DNA of 64,000 nt from Anastrepha obliqua (GCF_027943255.1 NC_072893.1:5270001-5334000), one strand, 5' to 3'; positions 21,263 through 33,634 are shown, counted from the stretch's first letter. Numbers and translations are program-made. The notes: generated by a model from the letters alone, not told the origin.

Positions 21263-22991
21263 TTTACTTATGAAAAATCAATTTTTCTGTTAGACGTTAC
21301 GAATTGTTAAGCTAAGCCCAGAACCTGCTACTTTCAGAAAGTAATTTGCCCAGATTCCGACGCAATCAATGCTCTTAACTATTTAATTCACATTTTCACC
21401 CCGATATTGAGGTATACCTCATTGTTCATTGTGGGCGCCTTCCTCTAATCAAAAGCCTTTTCTTCCTTTTTTCCACCAGTCTGGTTCCTTCCCTTCTCCT
21501 TTCCCCTCCCCTTCCGCTATATGGTATAACAACGGACAAATTTTGAATATTTGTCCAAGTGGGCCCCTCGCATGGACGCCCATTTATCCTATCCCGAGAT
21601 CCTCAATGAACGTCATATAACGCACAAATAATTTAAAATGCGATTTTTTTTATAAAACAAACCGTTTTATTTTTGTTTTTATTTTTATATTATTTAAAAA
21701 ATTTCTTTTTTAACGCAAATAATAAAAACAGAGATTTATTTTTCCCGAGAAATCAAGACGATTCCACATGCAAAGGATTGCAAAGCAAAGCGTTTCTTCG
21801 AAAGGAAATACGTCGAAAGCAAGCTTCTTCATCACCCATCGATTGCAGCCTCCTCCCTTCATCATCAACCCGATCTCGATTCTGCCTCTATAGATGATGC
21901 GGAAGCATTTTATTGAAATATATTGAAAGACACACATTATTGCATGTTTGAATGAATATAAAAATGTTAGAAATTTTTAGTTTTTTTTTTTAATTTAGTC
22001 GCAAATTTAGAAATCACTTGTCAGAAAAATGAACTTAATCACAAAATTTTAAGATAAAAATATTAATTGTATGTGGGAAAATCCAAGAGCAATGGAACTG
22101 GAAAATACAGTCCGCTATGCTTCAGCACAATGCACATAAACACCAGTGATGAATTTCAACTTGATTGGAATGACGAACATTTTTCCGTGAAAATGGCATC
22201 AACTTGCAAGTGTTTTGCTGTTACTGCACAAAAAGTGGCTCATACAAAGTATCGATCACTTGCGCCAATTGGCTGTTAATTGCCCTCAAGGCGATAAAGT
22301 ATGTGAACCATGCCTAAAAGCGCTTTTGAATTTGAAAATGTTTTCAGTGCTCGATGGGAACGTCATCGAGTATTAACCGACTTCTTCATTTACCCCACAG
22401 GTTCCAACAAAATGCTCATATGAAAAAAGTACGATGAACTGATTGTGGTTTCCATTCGCCTCCATTTTGTTAACATATTTTTTGTCCGAATCATATATCA
22501 ATCCTATTTACCCTAACTTTTTTTAAGCGGCGTTCTTTTCGCTCTCGATACACCTTATTTTGGATTTTGTTAATTCTTTGTATTTCCTTTTATCCTTGTC
22601 GTCGCTTCCACTTTCTCCTAATTAACCCATTTAAGCACACGTTTGCGCAGATAACGCACAGACTACTTCATCGCTGCGTAGTCGCATTTTTATATGATCG
22701 CTGATTAGCACATCGGAATTGCCTCCTTTATCAGCATCACCCAAATTTCTATAAAATCTGGGTAATTTTAAGCGGAATTTTCTTTTTTTTTAACCCTCAT
22801 TCCGATCCAGTTCGATTCTATCCATACGATCAGAGATCTGTGGCTGCTGTTTCTGCAGTTTTTTGTGTGCACGCTTCTTGTCTTCTTTGTTCTCTTTCGT
22901 TACATCAAAAAGTTTGTAGTTGTTTGATATGAATTGTTGGTTTAACTGACTGCTGCTGCTTTTGCTTTTGTAGTTGGAATCAACCGTTATA
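21263..22991. other. Downstream flank of Upf1; no other gene seen
   Basis: The part next to 22992 must hold the Upf1 3' UTR, but I see no decisive poly(A) signal on the minus strand close to the stop. A 70-codon frame at 22067-22279 has no recognisable domain. C/T-rich tracts occur near 21470-21520. Confidence 0.4.
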
Positions 22992-23060
22992 TCAATAGGG
23001 CTGCGAGAATTGACTCTGGCTATTCAGACCCAAGTTTAGCCGATTCGTGTTAAGATTGTC
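22992..23060 (-). CDS. Upf1: Upf1 exon 6 (terminal)
   Basis: The acceptor TCTGTAG precedes GAC AAT CTT. It encodes 22 residues rich in Asn, Leu and Ser/Gln (with SQSQFSQ), then TGA at 22992-22994. Phase 0 on both sides. The SQ motifs match the character of the preceding tail, supporting this short exon over a read-through end. Confidence 0.82.
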   Translation of the reverse strand, partial: DNLNTNRLNLGLNSQSQFSQPY

Positions 23061-26000
23061 CTACAGAGAAAAGTTTAAAAATATAATTTACAATAAATTT
23101 CTTAAAATGTAATTTCCGTAATAATTTATTCTAAGGTAATCAAACATTTTGTAAATACGTACCGCGTTAAAATTTACGTCCTGTGAAAGAATATTATCTA
23201 TTTGAGAGATTTGGCCAAAGTCCTGTGATAGCTCGGGCTGTTGTGACAACGTGAAGCCTCCAGGCTGGCTCATTTGTTGCGACATATTTTGCTGGGTGAG
23301 CGGCAAGACATTATGCTGAGACGAGGTTGCACCTGTTCCAATAAGCACGCTAGCAATGTCGTTGGCACTTGTTGTTACTGATGTTGTGCTTGGAGGAGCT
23401 GGTATGCTGGTGCGTGGTTTTAAATTTTGAATTTTATTTGCCACCTCATTGGTGGATGCATTGTAGCTATTAAATAGTTTGCTTATTCCACTGCTGCTGT
23501 TGTTACTAACCAGTCCGGTAGCACCCAGACCAGTGCCGGTACGTCGACCCTGTTTTGCCGCTGCCTGAATCGCCTGCTGATGTTGATTGTAGAAACGTGG
23601 CGGAATATTGCTCATGTTCATAAACATGCCCACAGGCACTGGCATGTTGTTCATTGCTGCTTGAGCGCGCTCAGGTGAAATGTAACTGATCGAGTCATGA
23701 TGATGATTCCATTGGTGTGCATTAGCAGGCGCTGCAGTTGAAGTAGGGCCGCTGTTGCGGGCCCCAATCGCGCCGAAGTTTCCACTCATGAAATTGTTCA
23801 AATTATGTGCTGCAGCTGCTGCCGCCGCTTGCATTTGAGCTGCTGCTGATCCACCGCCGTAACCTAAATTGTTGCTGCCCCCAAATCCCAAGCCTAGGCC
23901 CAGACCACTATTGTTATAGTTCGACGTATTCATAGCGCCCGATGAATATCCATATTGACCAGAACGGTCGTAAATGGAACCAGGAATCATGGCTTCTTTA
24001 GCATCGGCCATCATTGTGGTCATAAAGTGGGCACCCATATTCAAGGTATTGACAATTTTTTTGGGCTTTTGGAATTGTATTAACGATTCTTTCAAATTAT
24101 TTAATGAACCTTCCACCAAAACTTTGCGATCCTTGTAGAAATTAAGCAAATGATTCCAAAGGGGCTGCTTGGACAACACCTTGGGATTGCCCACAATGAT
24201 TGTACCATATTTTGAGCGCGTCAATGCAACGTTCAACCGACGAGGGTCATTAAGGAAGCCGATACCTATTTTAAAACATAAACAATTTTAATATGGTGAA
24301 TAATCACTACGCTAGAATCGCTTACCTTGGCGCTCGTTTGAACGTACGCAGGACATAATAATAATGTCTTTTTCTCTTCCTTGGAAAGCATCGACGCTGG
24401 CAATCTCGATTTCCTGATACAATCTTGAGTGCAAACTGCCTTGGTACTGCATGTATTGTACTAAGTACGCGCGCTGGCCTTCGTACGGCGTAATTATGCC
24501 AATCTGTTCTGGTTTAACACCGGCTTTTAGGAATCGTGTTGTTATTTTTTCTACATTAGCCGCTTCAGTTCGATTCAAATAAGAAGTTCCTGAGCCCGCG
24601 ATTTCTTCTTGCCCTTGAGTCACAAGGAAGAACATTGGCCTATCTGGTTGTGGCCACGGGAAGTCAATTTTTAATTTACGATCTTCAGCGCAAACACCGT
24701 TCTGCAATGATCCCTCATAAAAGAAGTTCGAAGGAAATTGTGACAATTCTGGATGCATTCGATACTGAACTTCGAGGCGAAAAGGGCGAATACCTAATAC
24801 TACCAGACGTTCAAACAAACTTTGCGAAAGACCAGCCCTGGCTGCCTTTTTGCACATGACTACCGGTCCCAATTGGCAGTGGTCACCCACAAGAATCAAC
24901 TGCTTAGCGCCCAACACCACCGGGACCATGCACTCTGGTTCGGTAGACTGCATAGATTCATCTATCAGGATTGAAGTAAATTTTATGCGTGCAAGACGAA
25001 CGTCACCGGCGCTAACACATGTGCAGCAAATAACATCAGCAGCCTCGAGCAGTTGATGCTCAGCGGCGCGTTTCAATGTGCGGTATCGCTTCTCATCTGC
25101 CGAACTTAATTCACCAGTCTCGTCTTTGAGCTGTTGCAACTTTTTCAACTCAATATTTGTGTCCATATTACGGATCTGATTATGTAAGGCTAAGAAGCTC
25201 ACAGGACTATCGATAGCTTCACGAGACTTGGCACAAAGACGCACCACTTTCAAGTTCGTGCGATGGATTTTTTCTGTTAGCTGGTCTACGGCAGTATTGC
25301 TGGGCGCGCATACAAGCACGGTGCCGCCATGTTGCTTCACCAATTGATAAACTATTGTTGCAGAGGTTACAGTTTTTCCGGTGCCTGGTGGACCTGGGAA
25401 TTGCGAAAAAAAAACCATTTTGGTCAATCAATTGCATTTTAAATTCATATTAATTTTGTCTTATCAAAATATTTTTACCTTGAATCAAGCTCAACGGTCG
25501 TTGCAAAGCATGTTTTACAGCATAAACCTGCGATCGATTTAAGTCAGGCAAATTCGGCGCACTAAAAAGTTTTGGTATTGGACCTCGAAACAATAGTTCA
25601 TCGCTGCCATCGTGTCGACCATGCCCCAGAAGTCTTGCGTATATGTAGTTAGAGACGGAGCTGCGGTCCATAGCGAAAACTTTTAGTGCCCGGGTCATCC
25701 GATCAAAAGAAGTGCACTTCCAAATAAAATCCACGGCAAAGTTAGAAGTACATTTGACTGGCGCTCCCGCTGAGCATTTTAGTTCCAACCCCACATCTTC
25801 GCCGTAATTATCAGGCACTTTAATAACGTGACCAACTTCACTCCATGGTTTATGAAGCTCTCCCACGTAGCGCAGTCTTAATTCATCACCATGCATAAGT
25901 TTCATGTCCGAATCGGTTTTAGCCAGCGTAAAATATGCTATGGTTTTTTTGTTGAGGCCGACGTCCCAACGCACTTCTATACCTTCCTGAGTTTGCGATT

Positions 26001-27010
26001 CTTTCAATTTTTTATCGTATTCCGCTTCTAGCCGCACCAAAGGACCAAACACTTTTTCATATTGATAACCATCTTCATATCGTAAAAGTACTTGTGAAGG
26101 CTCCGTGTCGATACCAGGTTTTTCCAAGTCTTGAAATGTCGCATCAATATTCTCTTTCCACAACTCCTCCAGTTTGTTTATCTGAGCTGCCGATATTTGG
26201 CGCGCACGCAATTGTTCTTGTTCGGTGGGTATCTTCACCAACCATGGCAAGAATGAACGATCAGTTATTAGCGGTTTCCATTGTTCCTGATCCCAATTCA
26301 TATCTTTCAAAGAATTTTGAGCCGCGCATGGTTGGCTGTGCAATAAAAATTATTATCTGATTTGGTTTCCAATTTTTTTCCTCTACTTACCGACACAACA
26401 ACACCACTACAGAATCAGCTTTTGCCGGAATAAATCCTAATACAAAGACATTACGAACACCACAAGAATAACACTCCAGAATAGTTTCTCCAAGAGGGCC
26501 CTCAGAATGAAGCGTAACCTCACGATGTTTAGCACGCACAAGGTGATTAACAATATGCGACCCGGATGTACTACCACGTCCATTACAAAACCATTTTTTG
26601 CAGTTATTGCACATGACGACAGTACCAGGGTCGTGAATGCCACAATACTTGCAAGCATGCGTAGGTAATTCTTTTACGGCTAATATTGATGTATCATCAT
26701 CCTCTTCCTCAAATTGCAACTCAGCCAAATTATTTGCCAGGGCATTTAATTTACTCTAAAACATAGCAAAGCATGCATCTTTGTAAATAACAATAAGAAG
26801 CTATATGTATGATAGGGAATTATTTACATGTGTTGTTCCGCTGCCACTAATACCCTCAAGTTGAGATGCCTGCGTTTGGGATTGCGAAGGCAGCGTAAAA
26901 TCACGAAAATCAAAATCCGATGCCTGCGTATCGGCGCCAATCAAGTCATTTTCCTCCGTGTCCAGGAACGTCAAAGTCTGCGAACCAGGGCCGTAGGCAT
27001 CCACACTCAT
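22992..27010 (-). CDS. Upf1: Upf1, ATP-dependent RNA helicase of nonsense-mediated decay
   Basis: Six exons: 26828-27010, 26755-26391, 26335-25479, 25393-24326, 24265-23163, 23060-22992, total 3,645 bp (1,214 residues). Every intron is GT-AG and phases close. The CH zinc domain holds C96, C99, C110, C113, C118, H128, H132, H138, C156, C159 and C182 (FFC-free numbering from the ATG) and is where UPF2 binds in the family. The superfamily 1 helicase has Walker A GPPGTGKT at 469-476, motif II DES at 613-615, [18 protein letters not shown] and VALTR near 842. The tail is Gly/Ala/Asn/Gln-rich with scattered SQ/TQ, the phosphorylation sites of SMG1-type kinases. It acts in the cytoplasm on mRNPs with premature stops. 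The gene is apparently intact. Confidence 0.95.
23163..24265 (-). CDS. Upf1: Upf1 exon 5 (motif VI and low-complexity tail)
   Basis: It starts [17 protein letters not shown] (motif VI) and continues through [14 protein letters not shown] to a long Gly/Asn/Ala/Gln-rich tail including a seven-Ala run. [19 protein letters not shown] and several SQ dipeptides occur near the end. The donor is GTACGT at 23157-23162; without splicing the frame would add about 28 unrelated residues. Confidence 0.9.
24326..25393 (-). CDS. Upf1: Upf1 exon 4 (helicase core)
   Basis: It begins inside GPPGTGK and ends inside ERQG at donor GTAAGC. It includes [13 protein letters not shown] (motif Ia), LIDES (motif II), GDHCQLGP (motif III), [14 protein letters not shown] (motif IV region), GIITPYEGQ and [20 protein letters not shown] (motif V). 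Confidence 0.94.
25479..26335 (-). CDS. Upf1: Upf1 exon 3 (stalk and 1B region)
   Basis: The acceptor TTGCACAG is followed by C completing Arg. The exon runs from [19 protein letters not shown] to LSLIQ and ends on the first base of the Walker A Gly codon, at donor GTAAAA. It holds the family's 1B beta-barrel and stalk segment, with [12 protein letters not shown] leading into motif I. Confidence 0.92.
26391..26755 (-). CDS. Upf1: Upf1 exon 2 (CH domain)
   Basis: The acceptor TTTTAG precedes AGT AAA. The exon ends with a split Arg codon (CG|C) at donor GTAAGT. It carries nearly the whole Cys/His zinc domain, [20 protein letters not shown] through [15 protein letters not shown]. Confidence 0.93.
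26828..27010 (-). CDS. Upf1: Upf1 exon 1
   Basis: 61 codons from [10 protein letters not shown] to GTTH, then donor GTAAAT. It encodes the acidic, SQ/TQ-containing N-terminal segment before the zinc domain. The ATG at 27008-27010 gives the MSVD start conserved in fly Upf1. Confidence 0.93.
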
Positions 27011-27340
27011 GGTAAAACGAAAATAATTTAACCTGTCGATGAATACAAATTTGCTTGTTGTTTAGTGGTCACTACACGTTTGACTTGTGCTTTTGGTTAT
27101 TTCTCTTGCGCAAAACAGAAACCACGTCGATACTTTTTTTCCCGACCTATACCCTACCCTAGCAATGTCTCGTTGTCGTGGAGGCGAGCAGCGAAGATGT
27201 TGCTGTTGTTGTAGCGATGTCGTCGTTTTTTACGGCTGCTATTTCGTCGTTGTCACGCTTTTGCTTTGTTCAGATCACTTAATTTCAGTTTTTCTTTTGC
27301 TCAAAATGTACTTCTGTTTCCAAATCTACTAACGATAAAT
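27011..27340 (-). promoter_or_regulatory. Upf1 5' UTR and presumed promoter
   Basis: The region upstream of the ATG carries no in-frame upstream coding. It contains GTGGTCACTAC near 27065, loosely like the fly core-promoter motif TGGTCACACT in opposite orientation, and a CpG-richer patch at 27170-27250. No TATA box is evident. The placement is inferred from gene position only. Confidence 0.4.
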
Positions 27341-29812
27341 GTCTTCGATGTAAAATTTCTGAAGTCTATTGCTATGGCCCGATTTATTTTAATCGGCCTA
27401 GGAACTTCCGTAAATTTTCTATGACTGTATTTATGCACAAATTTTTACTTCTTTCCGTTTCGCAGTAGATTTCTCTGTCTTTATTCCTTAAAAAAGTCAG
27501 AATAAGCGGTACGAGAAATTCTCCAACATTTCCACATTTTCTTACAGTATTGCCAGATCTTTCAATTATGTTTAAGCTAAAAAAACTATTACTACAGTAA
27601 TTGTTCTAATACGAGTGTAACTAAATTGATAAAAAAATATTTAATTATTTAGTTCGTTCTTTTTTATGTATATAAATTAACACATATTCGAGAACTTTTA
27701 ACAAAATAACATATCCAAAGCGAACTTAACATCCGGCAGCATTTTATGATGTATGATAAATAGTTGCCAGTGCAATGTTCCTTACATGTACTTAAATATA
27801 CAAATTTAAATCAAATATAGACCCTAACTGGAGGTTTTCACTAGCTAGCAAAACGAACATAAGGTTAGCATATGCATATAAAAATATGGCAGAAAACCAG
27901 AAAGCTTAATAATTATTTAATACAAATATATTGAAAGAAGTAATGATTAACTGTTTGTCAATTAAACAGTTACGGAAATTTCACAATTTTTGCCTTCTCA
28001 AATTCCTCGTATATCCAGAACCAGATGTCATGTATATTTTCCTGTCATTTGATAACTAGCAATATGTGACAACTCGAGTTATTTAGATATATATACAGAT
28101 GAATTGATATAAGGGGCTATCGATTCTACAAAAAAAAACCAATGTATGGGGCTTTTGTGAAATTTCGGCTAAAGGAAGAAAAGGGAAACGAAATACAAAT
28201 ACTCCCACATTAACAATCAGATACTCATCAGCTGATGAAACAAGATTGCGCCTTTCGAATTCGCCGTGTCGTAAGAGCCCATGAAGAAAGAGTAAAGGAA
28301 GGGGAATTACTTTCTTGTGAAGAAGAAGAGTAGACGAAAACAATGGAAACTATCCAGCACAAGAAATTATACGTATACACGGCGTCTTCCGCATAAAAAC
28401 GCGAACAAAGTGCATTTGGAGGTTATATATTAATATGTGCTTTCACAATTTAACGTACGCCACTTAATAATGCTACCAAGCCATTCACTGAATTTTCACA
28501 TTTATGTAATTTCTCCTACTTTTGTTTGTTGGTTTCGTTTGTTTTGTATTGTGAACTTATCAAAAGTGCGAAAAATAAAGTAACTGTTTCTTAATGGCGT
28601 CACCTTAGATACTCAAATCGCCTTGATTCCACCTTAGATTAATTCGCTTTGGTACAACTCTCCGCTTTTCACAGAAGTGATGAATAAGAGGTTGCGCATA
28701 CCGAATCCACTGCCTCATCAGGCTCCGAGAATATGTAAACAAAATGAAGAGGAATTATTTGTTTGTAAATAGTCACAATATTATCAACATATTCACAGAA
28801 TTTGAACAAACATGCATTATCTCTTTCTTTTGTTTCGTTTGTACTGGAATAATGATTGTTATTGTTTTCGGAAGACGCCACCTTTTATGTCGGTATGTAA
28901 ACTCTGAATAACCTTGTCATTTACCAACCGATCGACTTCAACATACATGTTTTCGATACGTCAATTCAGTACAATTTCAATCATGGATCGTTTTACATGG
29001 AAACAACCGAAATCTACGCTATAAAACCGGAAATGCTTGACAAGGTAATGACAAACGTAGAAAAAAGATCGCAGTTTGTGATTGCTAATAAAGGTGGCCA
29101 CTCGATTGATATTGTATTCAAAAAATAGTTTTAATAAATAGTAAATAACCAAACCAAATAGAAATACCCCACTCAGACAAATCAGTTTATTTTTTCAAAG
29201 TTATTCAATGCTTTCATACCGACATAAAAGATGGTGCACCCTGTATTAATACACACATTTATAAAGTAGGGGTTTTCGGAAAGCGACACTTTTTTTATTC
29301 TCTACATAGTCATATAAAGGAAACAAGGAATAGTACTCTGCAATTATCGACTTTACTAATCGATTTCTCAGTATCGAAAAAGATATTGCCACTACTGAAA
29401 TCTATAATAAAACAAGTTAATATTGTATTTACACGCAAATACTGAAATACGAGTAAATTACGAAATATAAGTAAACGTTAATTCATTTCTTATTCAAAAT
29501 TTTTATGGAGATTGTGATAGAGACGAAATTACAAGACTTTAAGTACAATATAAAAGATATAAAGACAAAAGTGCATAACATGACTCCCCGGTACCGGTAA
29601 GTATTTTCTTGTGCTTCGCTTTCCTTCTGAATTTAAATTTCGATATTTATAGAATAGAACGAGTTCAGGTCAGAGAAACAGGAATAATTTCGGATTGGGA
29701 CCGTTGTGCTGAGACGGATGCTTTAAGTTAGGGTGAGCAACGCGAAACAACTGGAAATGACAAATGAAACGGTATAGTTGCTCGAAATATTCGGTAAATC
29801 AACGAAAACTAT
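27341..29812. other. Gene-free 2.5 kb containing one inverted-repeat pair
   Basis: AT-rich, with no recognisable coding frame. The only structure I can support is the inverted pair at 28381-28879, listed separately. Near 29210-29260 the phrase GGTGCACCCTGTATTAATAC looks like a transposon end but has no partner. Confidence 0.4.
28381..28879. mobile_element. Possible MITE with GGCGTCTTCCG ends
   Basis: GGCGTCTTCCG at 28381-28391 and CGGAAGACGCC at 28869-28879 are perfect 11-bp inverted repeats around about 500 bp of non-coding DNA. Target duplications are not clear. Confidence 0.4.
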
Positions 29813-30918
29813 GGCCCTTATTATGAGCAACATTCGAACTTCGACTGTAGTCGAAAGTGCTGATCGAACAAATTTTCATTTGGTATTATGGTGCTCATTC
29901 GTTGAAGAATAGGACTATTGTGAATTTCGATCGCTCGACGCATTTACAATAGATAATTTTTTCTCAGCTGATTCAGCAAATCAAAATAAAAGAAAAAGCG
30001 GTTGTATTAAAATTCTTTGTTAACAATATATTTAAAAGTTAAAAAAAGTATTTTTTGTGAAAATGAGTTCAACGGAGTTGTGGTTCGACGATTCATCTCA
30101 ATGCGAATAATTTAAATTTTAGGTTTGTGATCATTCAATGAAGATAACTTATATAAATGCGAAAAATCCAGGAGCTACTCATGATTCTATGGCTTTCAAT
30201 ATGTCGCCATTAAAAGCATATTTAGAGGAGCAACATCTCAATGACCGTCGCAATACTTGGCTCCTCGGTATGTAATAAACACCAATTGAAATTCTGTTTT
30301 TAATAATTTTTGTCTGTCTCAGGTGATACTAGAAACGCTCTAAAACTATATTTAATGACGGCGTTCAGAAACTGAGGAAGGGTCTCCAAAAAGGACATCC
30401 AACAAACAACATGCTATGGCGAGAAGTACCATTGAGAGAACAATTCGAGTCTTGAAAAACTGATTTAGATATTTGTTGCAGGCAAGAGCTCTCCACTATT
30501 CTCCAAAAAAAGCAACACAAATTATTAATGTGTTGACCATTATTACCCTTAATCCATTTTGCTGCCGTTCTAACTGGTGGTTCCAATCATTTCAGCTCCG
30601 TTGTAAACTCCTCCCATTTTTTTGCTGCTTGAACTTTTGTGCAAATCTCTTTTGCGAATTGTCGATTCTCTTCCATTAATGCAACCAGCCTTTCTAATTG
30701 CTATTTGGTACTCACGACTTTCGACCTGCATAAAATTAACAAAATTAGTATATGTTTATTATTTGGTTACTATAAAACAATAAATAATCGCAAACAACTT
30801 ACATTTAAAAAAAATTTTCCAAAATACGCTACACAATCGAAAGCTAAATTGCATTCGACTCTAAATTTGGTATACAACGAAAATTTCGACAGACATACAC
30901 CGCTCATAATACTAATAA
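29813..30918 (+). mobile_element. Harbinger-type transposon, copy 1 (deleted, 3' end cut off)
   Basis: It starts GGCCCTTATTATGAGCAACATTCG. The first 290 bp match copy 2 (30919 onward) closely. Inside, plus strand, are the start of the transposase (MSSTELWFDDSS), then a jump to the catalytic region. On the minus strand near 30365-30600 are remnants of the second Harbinger protein with a Myb/zeste-like DNA-binding motif (PPVRTAAKWIK). The copy ends abruptly at ...CTCATAATAC, about 95 bp short of the right end seen in copy 2. Confidence 0.72.
30063..30600 (+). pseudogene. Harbinger transposase remnant, copy 1
   Basis: Plus strand: ATG at 30063 reads MSSTELWFDDSS and is then cut. Next are VCDHSMKITYINAKNPGATHDSMAFNMS and KAYLEEQHLNDRRNTWLLG, which carry one acidic block of the DDE nuclease. 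A GTATGT...CTCAG intron-like boundary follows. A later piece reads LQARALHYSPKKATQIINVL, the usual C-terminal block. The middle of the enzyme is deleted and stops follow. Confidence 0.7.
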
Positions 30919-32214
30919 GGCCCCTATTATGAGCAACATTCGATCTTCGACTGTAGTCGAAAGTGCTGATCGAACGAATTTTCATTTGGTATTATGGTGC
31001 TCATTCGTTGAAGAATAGAACTATTGTGAATTTCGATCGCTCGACGCATTTACAATAGATAATTTTTTCTCAGCTGATACAGCAAATCAAAATAAAAGAA
31101 AAACCGATTATGTTGAAATTCTTTGTTAACATTATTTTTAAAAGTTAAAAAAAGAATTTTTTCTGAAAATGAGTACAACGGAGTTGTGGTTCGACGATTC
31201 ATCGGACGATGAAAGATTAGTGGAACTAGCTAGAAGTAGAAAACAGTTGAGGGGCGCATCCAACTCCCTAGAAATGGCTTCCACTGAGTAAATTTAGAAT
31301 TTTCAAAATGTGATGACGAACTTAATATTACAGAAATTTCCTTACAGATTTTTAAAGAACTTTAGATTATCTAAAGAGGCGTTGGTGAACCTACTGTCCA
31401 GTACAGAGAACCAGTTGCAGCAGTGCATCCGAGCCAAATTGATTCCAAATATTTTAAAGCTAGACAGTTCTGCGATTTTGTGCTCAGGGATCGTACCAAT
31501 TGAGTATTGGTAATGAAGGTATGCTAGGACTTGCTCAACCTATTGTGTACGATGATGCTGAAGATATTGAAGTGGAGTCAAATAACGGAGAAGTAGAAAA
31601 CTTAAGAAATGAAATTTTGAGAATATTATAGAAAAATCTAAAAAGTATTAAATAGAAACCTTTACGCCACAGTTTCTGTTTTATTTTTGTTATAAATTTT
31701 CTTTATTCCTCTACGTATTTCAGCCCATACCTGCGAAAAGAAATAAAAATGTATTTCTATAAACATCACAAAAAAAAAACTATTATTAAGCGTAATCTAT
31801 TTTGCTGCCGATCTCACTGATAATCCCAAGCAATTCAGCTCCGTTGTAAATTCCTCCCATTTTTTTGCTGCTTGAACTTTGGTGCAAATCCCTTTTGCGA
31901 ATTGTGGATTCGCCTTTCTAATTGTTGTTTGGTACTCACGACTTTCGACCTGCATAAAATTAACAAAATTACAATAGTATATATTTATTATTTTGTTACT
32001 ATAAAACCATAAATAATCGCAAACAACTTACACTTTAACAAGTTTTCCCACAATACGCTACACGATCGAAAGCAAAATTGCATTCGACTCTAAATTCGGT
32101 AAACAACGAAAATTTCATTAGGGTTGCACCGCTCATAATACCAAATTGACATTCGATTTTCGATCTTCGACAACCAGCGAATATCGAAGATCGAATGTAA
32201 CTCATAATAGGGCC
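30919..32214 (+). mobile_element. Harbinger-type transposon, copy 2 (deleted)
   Basis: The left end GGCCCCTATTATGAGCAACA and the right end (complement reads GGCCCTATTATGAGTTACAT) are inverted repeats of about 31 bp. The copy is head-to-tail with copy 1 with no spacer. The transposase fragment is on the plus strand at about 31169-31640. The right arm at 31790-32120 has the minus-strand remnant of the Myb-like partner, parallel to copy 1. Confidence 0.75.
31169..31640 (+). pseudogene. Harbinger transposase N-terminal remnant, copy 2
   Basis: ATG at 31169 reads MSTTELWFDDSSDDERLVELARSRKQL. An intron-like segment follows, then FRLSKEALVNLLSSTENQLQQ and IPNILKLDSSAILC. A shifted frame continues with GNEGMLGLAQP. 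This is the N-terminal helix-turn-helix region of insect Harbinger transposases; the nuclease domain is missing. Confidence 0.7.
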
Positions 32215-33135
32215 ATTGATTCTCCTTCATATCATCTGTTTATGGTTACGGCATGACTAATCGACAAGTTCTGTAATGTTGCGACTATGGTTATGGTAAC
32301 GTGTATGACGCTATGGCTACGGTACCACTAATTGCAGCTTTAATAGGCTTGACGGTACGTTGGCGGCTTTGCTCTGTATAAATGCATGTATGTGCATTTA
32401 TGGTTGAAGAAAGTTCTATGAGTTTTAAGAATGTTTTTTTTTTAATTATTAATATTACATGAACTGCAAAGGTCACCTTGAAGATTTTCCATTTGTAACA
32501 AGTTCAAGACAAGAAACAGCAACGTGTCTTTTATCTTATTTCCACACCTTAATTTGTTATCTATGCTCACATCTTTTTACAGTTATTACATGGGCAGTGT
32601 TCTGTTACCAAAAATACACGCATGAACATCTTGAAGAAGAAAGAAATTACATGCAAGTACAAGTTGCGTGTTGATTTTCAATTAGTAAATTTAAAAGGGC
32701 ACTTTTTAAAAAATGATAGTGTTAAAAAACGAATCCAATTATATTAATGGAAATTCATTATAAAGCAATTAAAGTTTCTACGCACTTGATTCTGCCAATT
32801 TAGGTATGCGTTCCGTACGTATTTTTATATGTAAAATTTATAGTTAATTAACAACGATTAGCAACGTACAAAACATTCCAATATCAAAGACTATTGCTGT
32901 CATTCATAATTTAACTATAAGTAGATATTTATCAATGCCTAGTTTAGAGTTTAAAAAAATCTGAAAAAGACTACATAATATTTTTACTATAAGTAGAGAA
33001 CGACCAAACATCGCTTCTTAAGGGCGAACCGAATCGAACTGAACATTTTAAAGGGTCACAAAACGGCCAATGATTTCTTGAAAATCTAGTATTTTTATTA
33101 AAAATAAGCAAAAAAGTTGCGTAAAACTCAGTCAT
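32215..33135. other. No gene seen
   Basis: AT-rich, without recognisable coding frames or paired termini. A frame at 32459-32674 has no identifiable content. Confidence 0.4.
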
Positions 33136-33137
33136 AT

Positions 33138-33258
33138 TTTTGTTGTTGCAGCAGCATAAACATTCCCCATATTTATACGGGGAATGCTGCTGAGGTGAGA
33201 GTCCTTGGCCGGATATAAATTCGGGTCGTGACGTAGAACCGACTGTCGTGCGAACGCC
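33138..33258 (-). mobile_element. CAA-tailed SINE, copy A
   Basis: It matches the better-defined copy at 36571-36705: GTTCTACGTCACGACCCGAATTT-type head (minus sense), a CATTCCCC...GGGGAATG hairpin, GCTGCTGCAACAACA tail. The head is at the right. The target duplication is not clear in this older copy. Confidence 0.7.
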
Positions 33259-33634
33259 AATCGTATTAATCTTATTAATTTCAGCGCATAACGCTTACCT
33301 TTGTTTGTAAAAATAACAAAAACAAATTTACGTGTAGTAATTATTTAATACTCATAGTTGACTAATTTCCTATTGTAACGTAATAACAACAACAGCTTAT
33401 CGGTATTTTCGCATTGCAAGCGGCACTGTCTTTCGTTGACTTGGTGTTCTACACCCATTTTACCCACTAACTACACTCGCATATAGATATTTCAAAATAA
33501 TTAAACAAATTGGGCTTTGATACCAATAGTCAGGCCTATTGAACAAGTAGTAGCAGTAGAGCAAAAACAGCAAGTGTAATGCGTTTTGGTTTTGCTTGTA
33601 GTCCTTAAAATGCCAAAATCTATAAACCAAGATT

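Noticed and set aside
24635..25056. Plus-strand frames within Upf1
   Set aside because: Antisense shadows of strongly conserved helicase codons.
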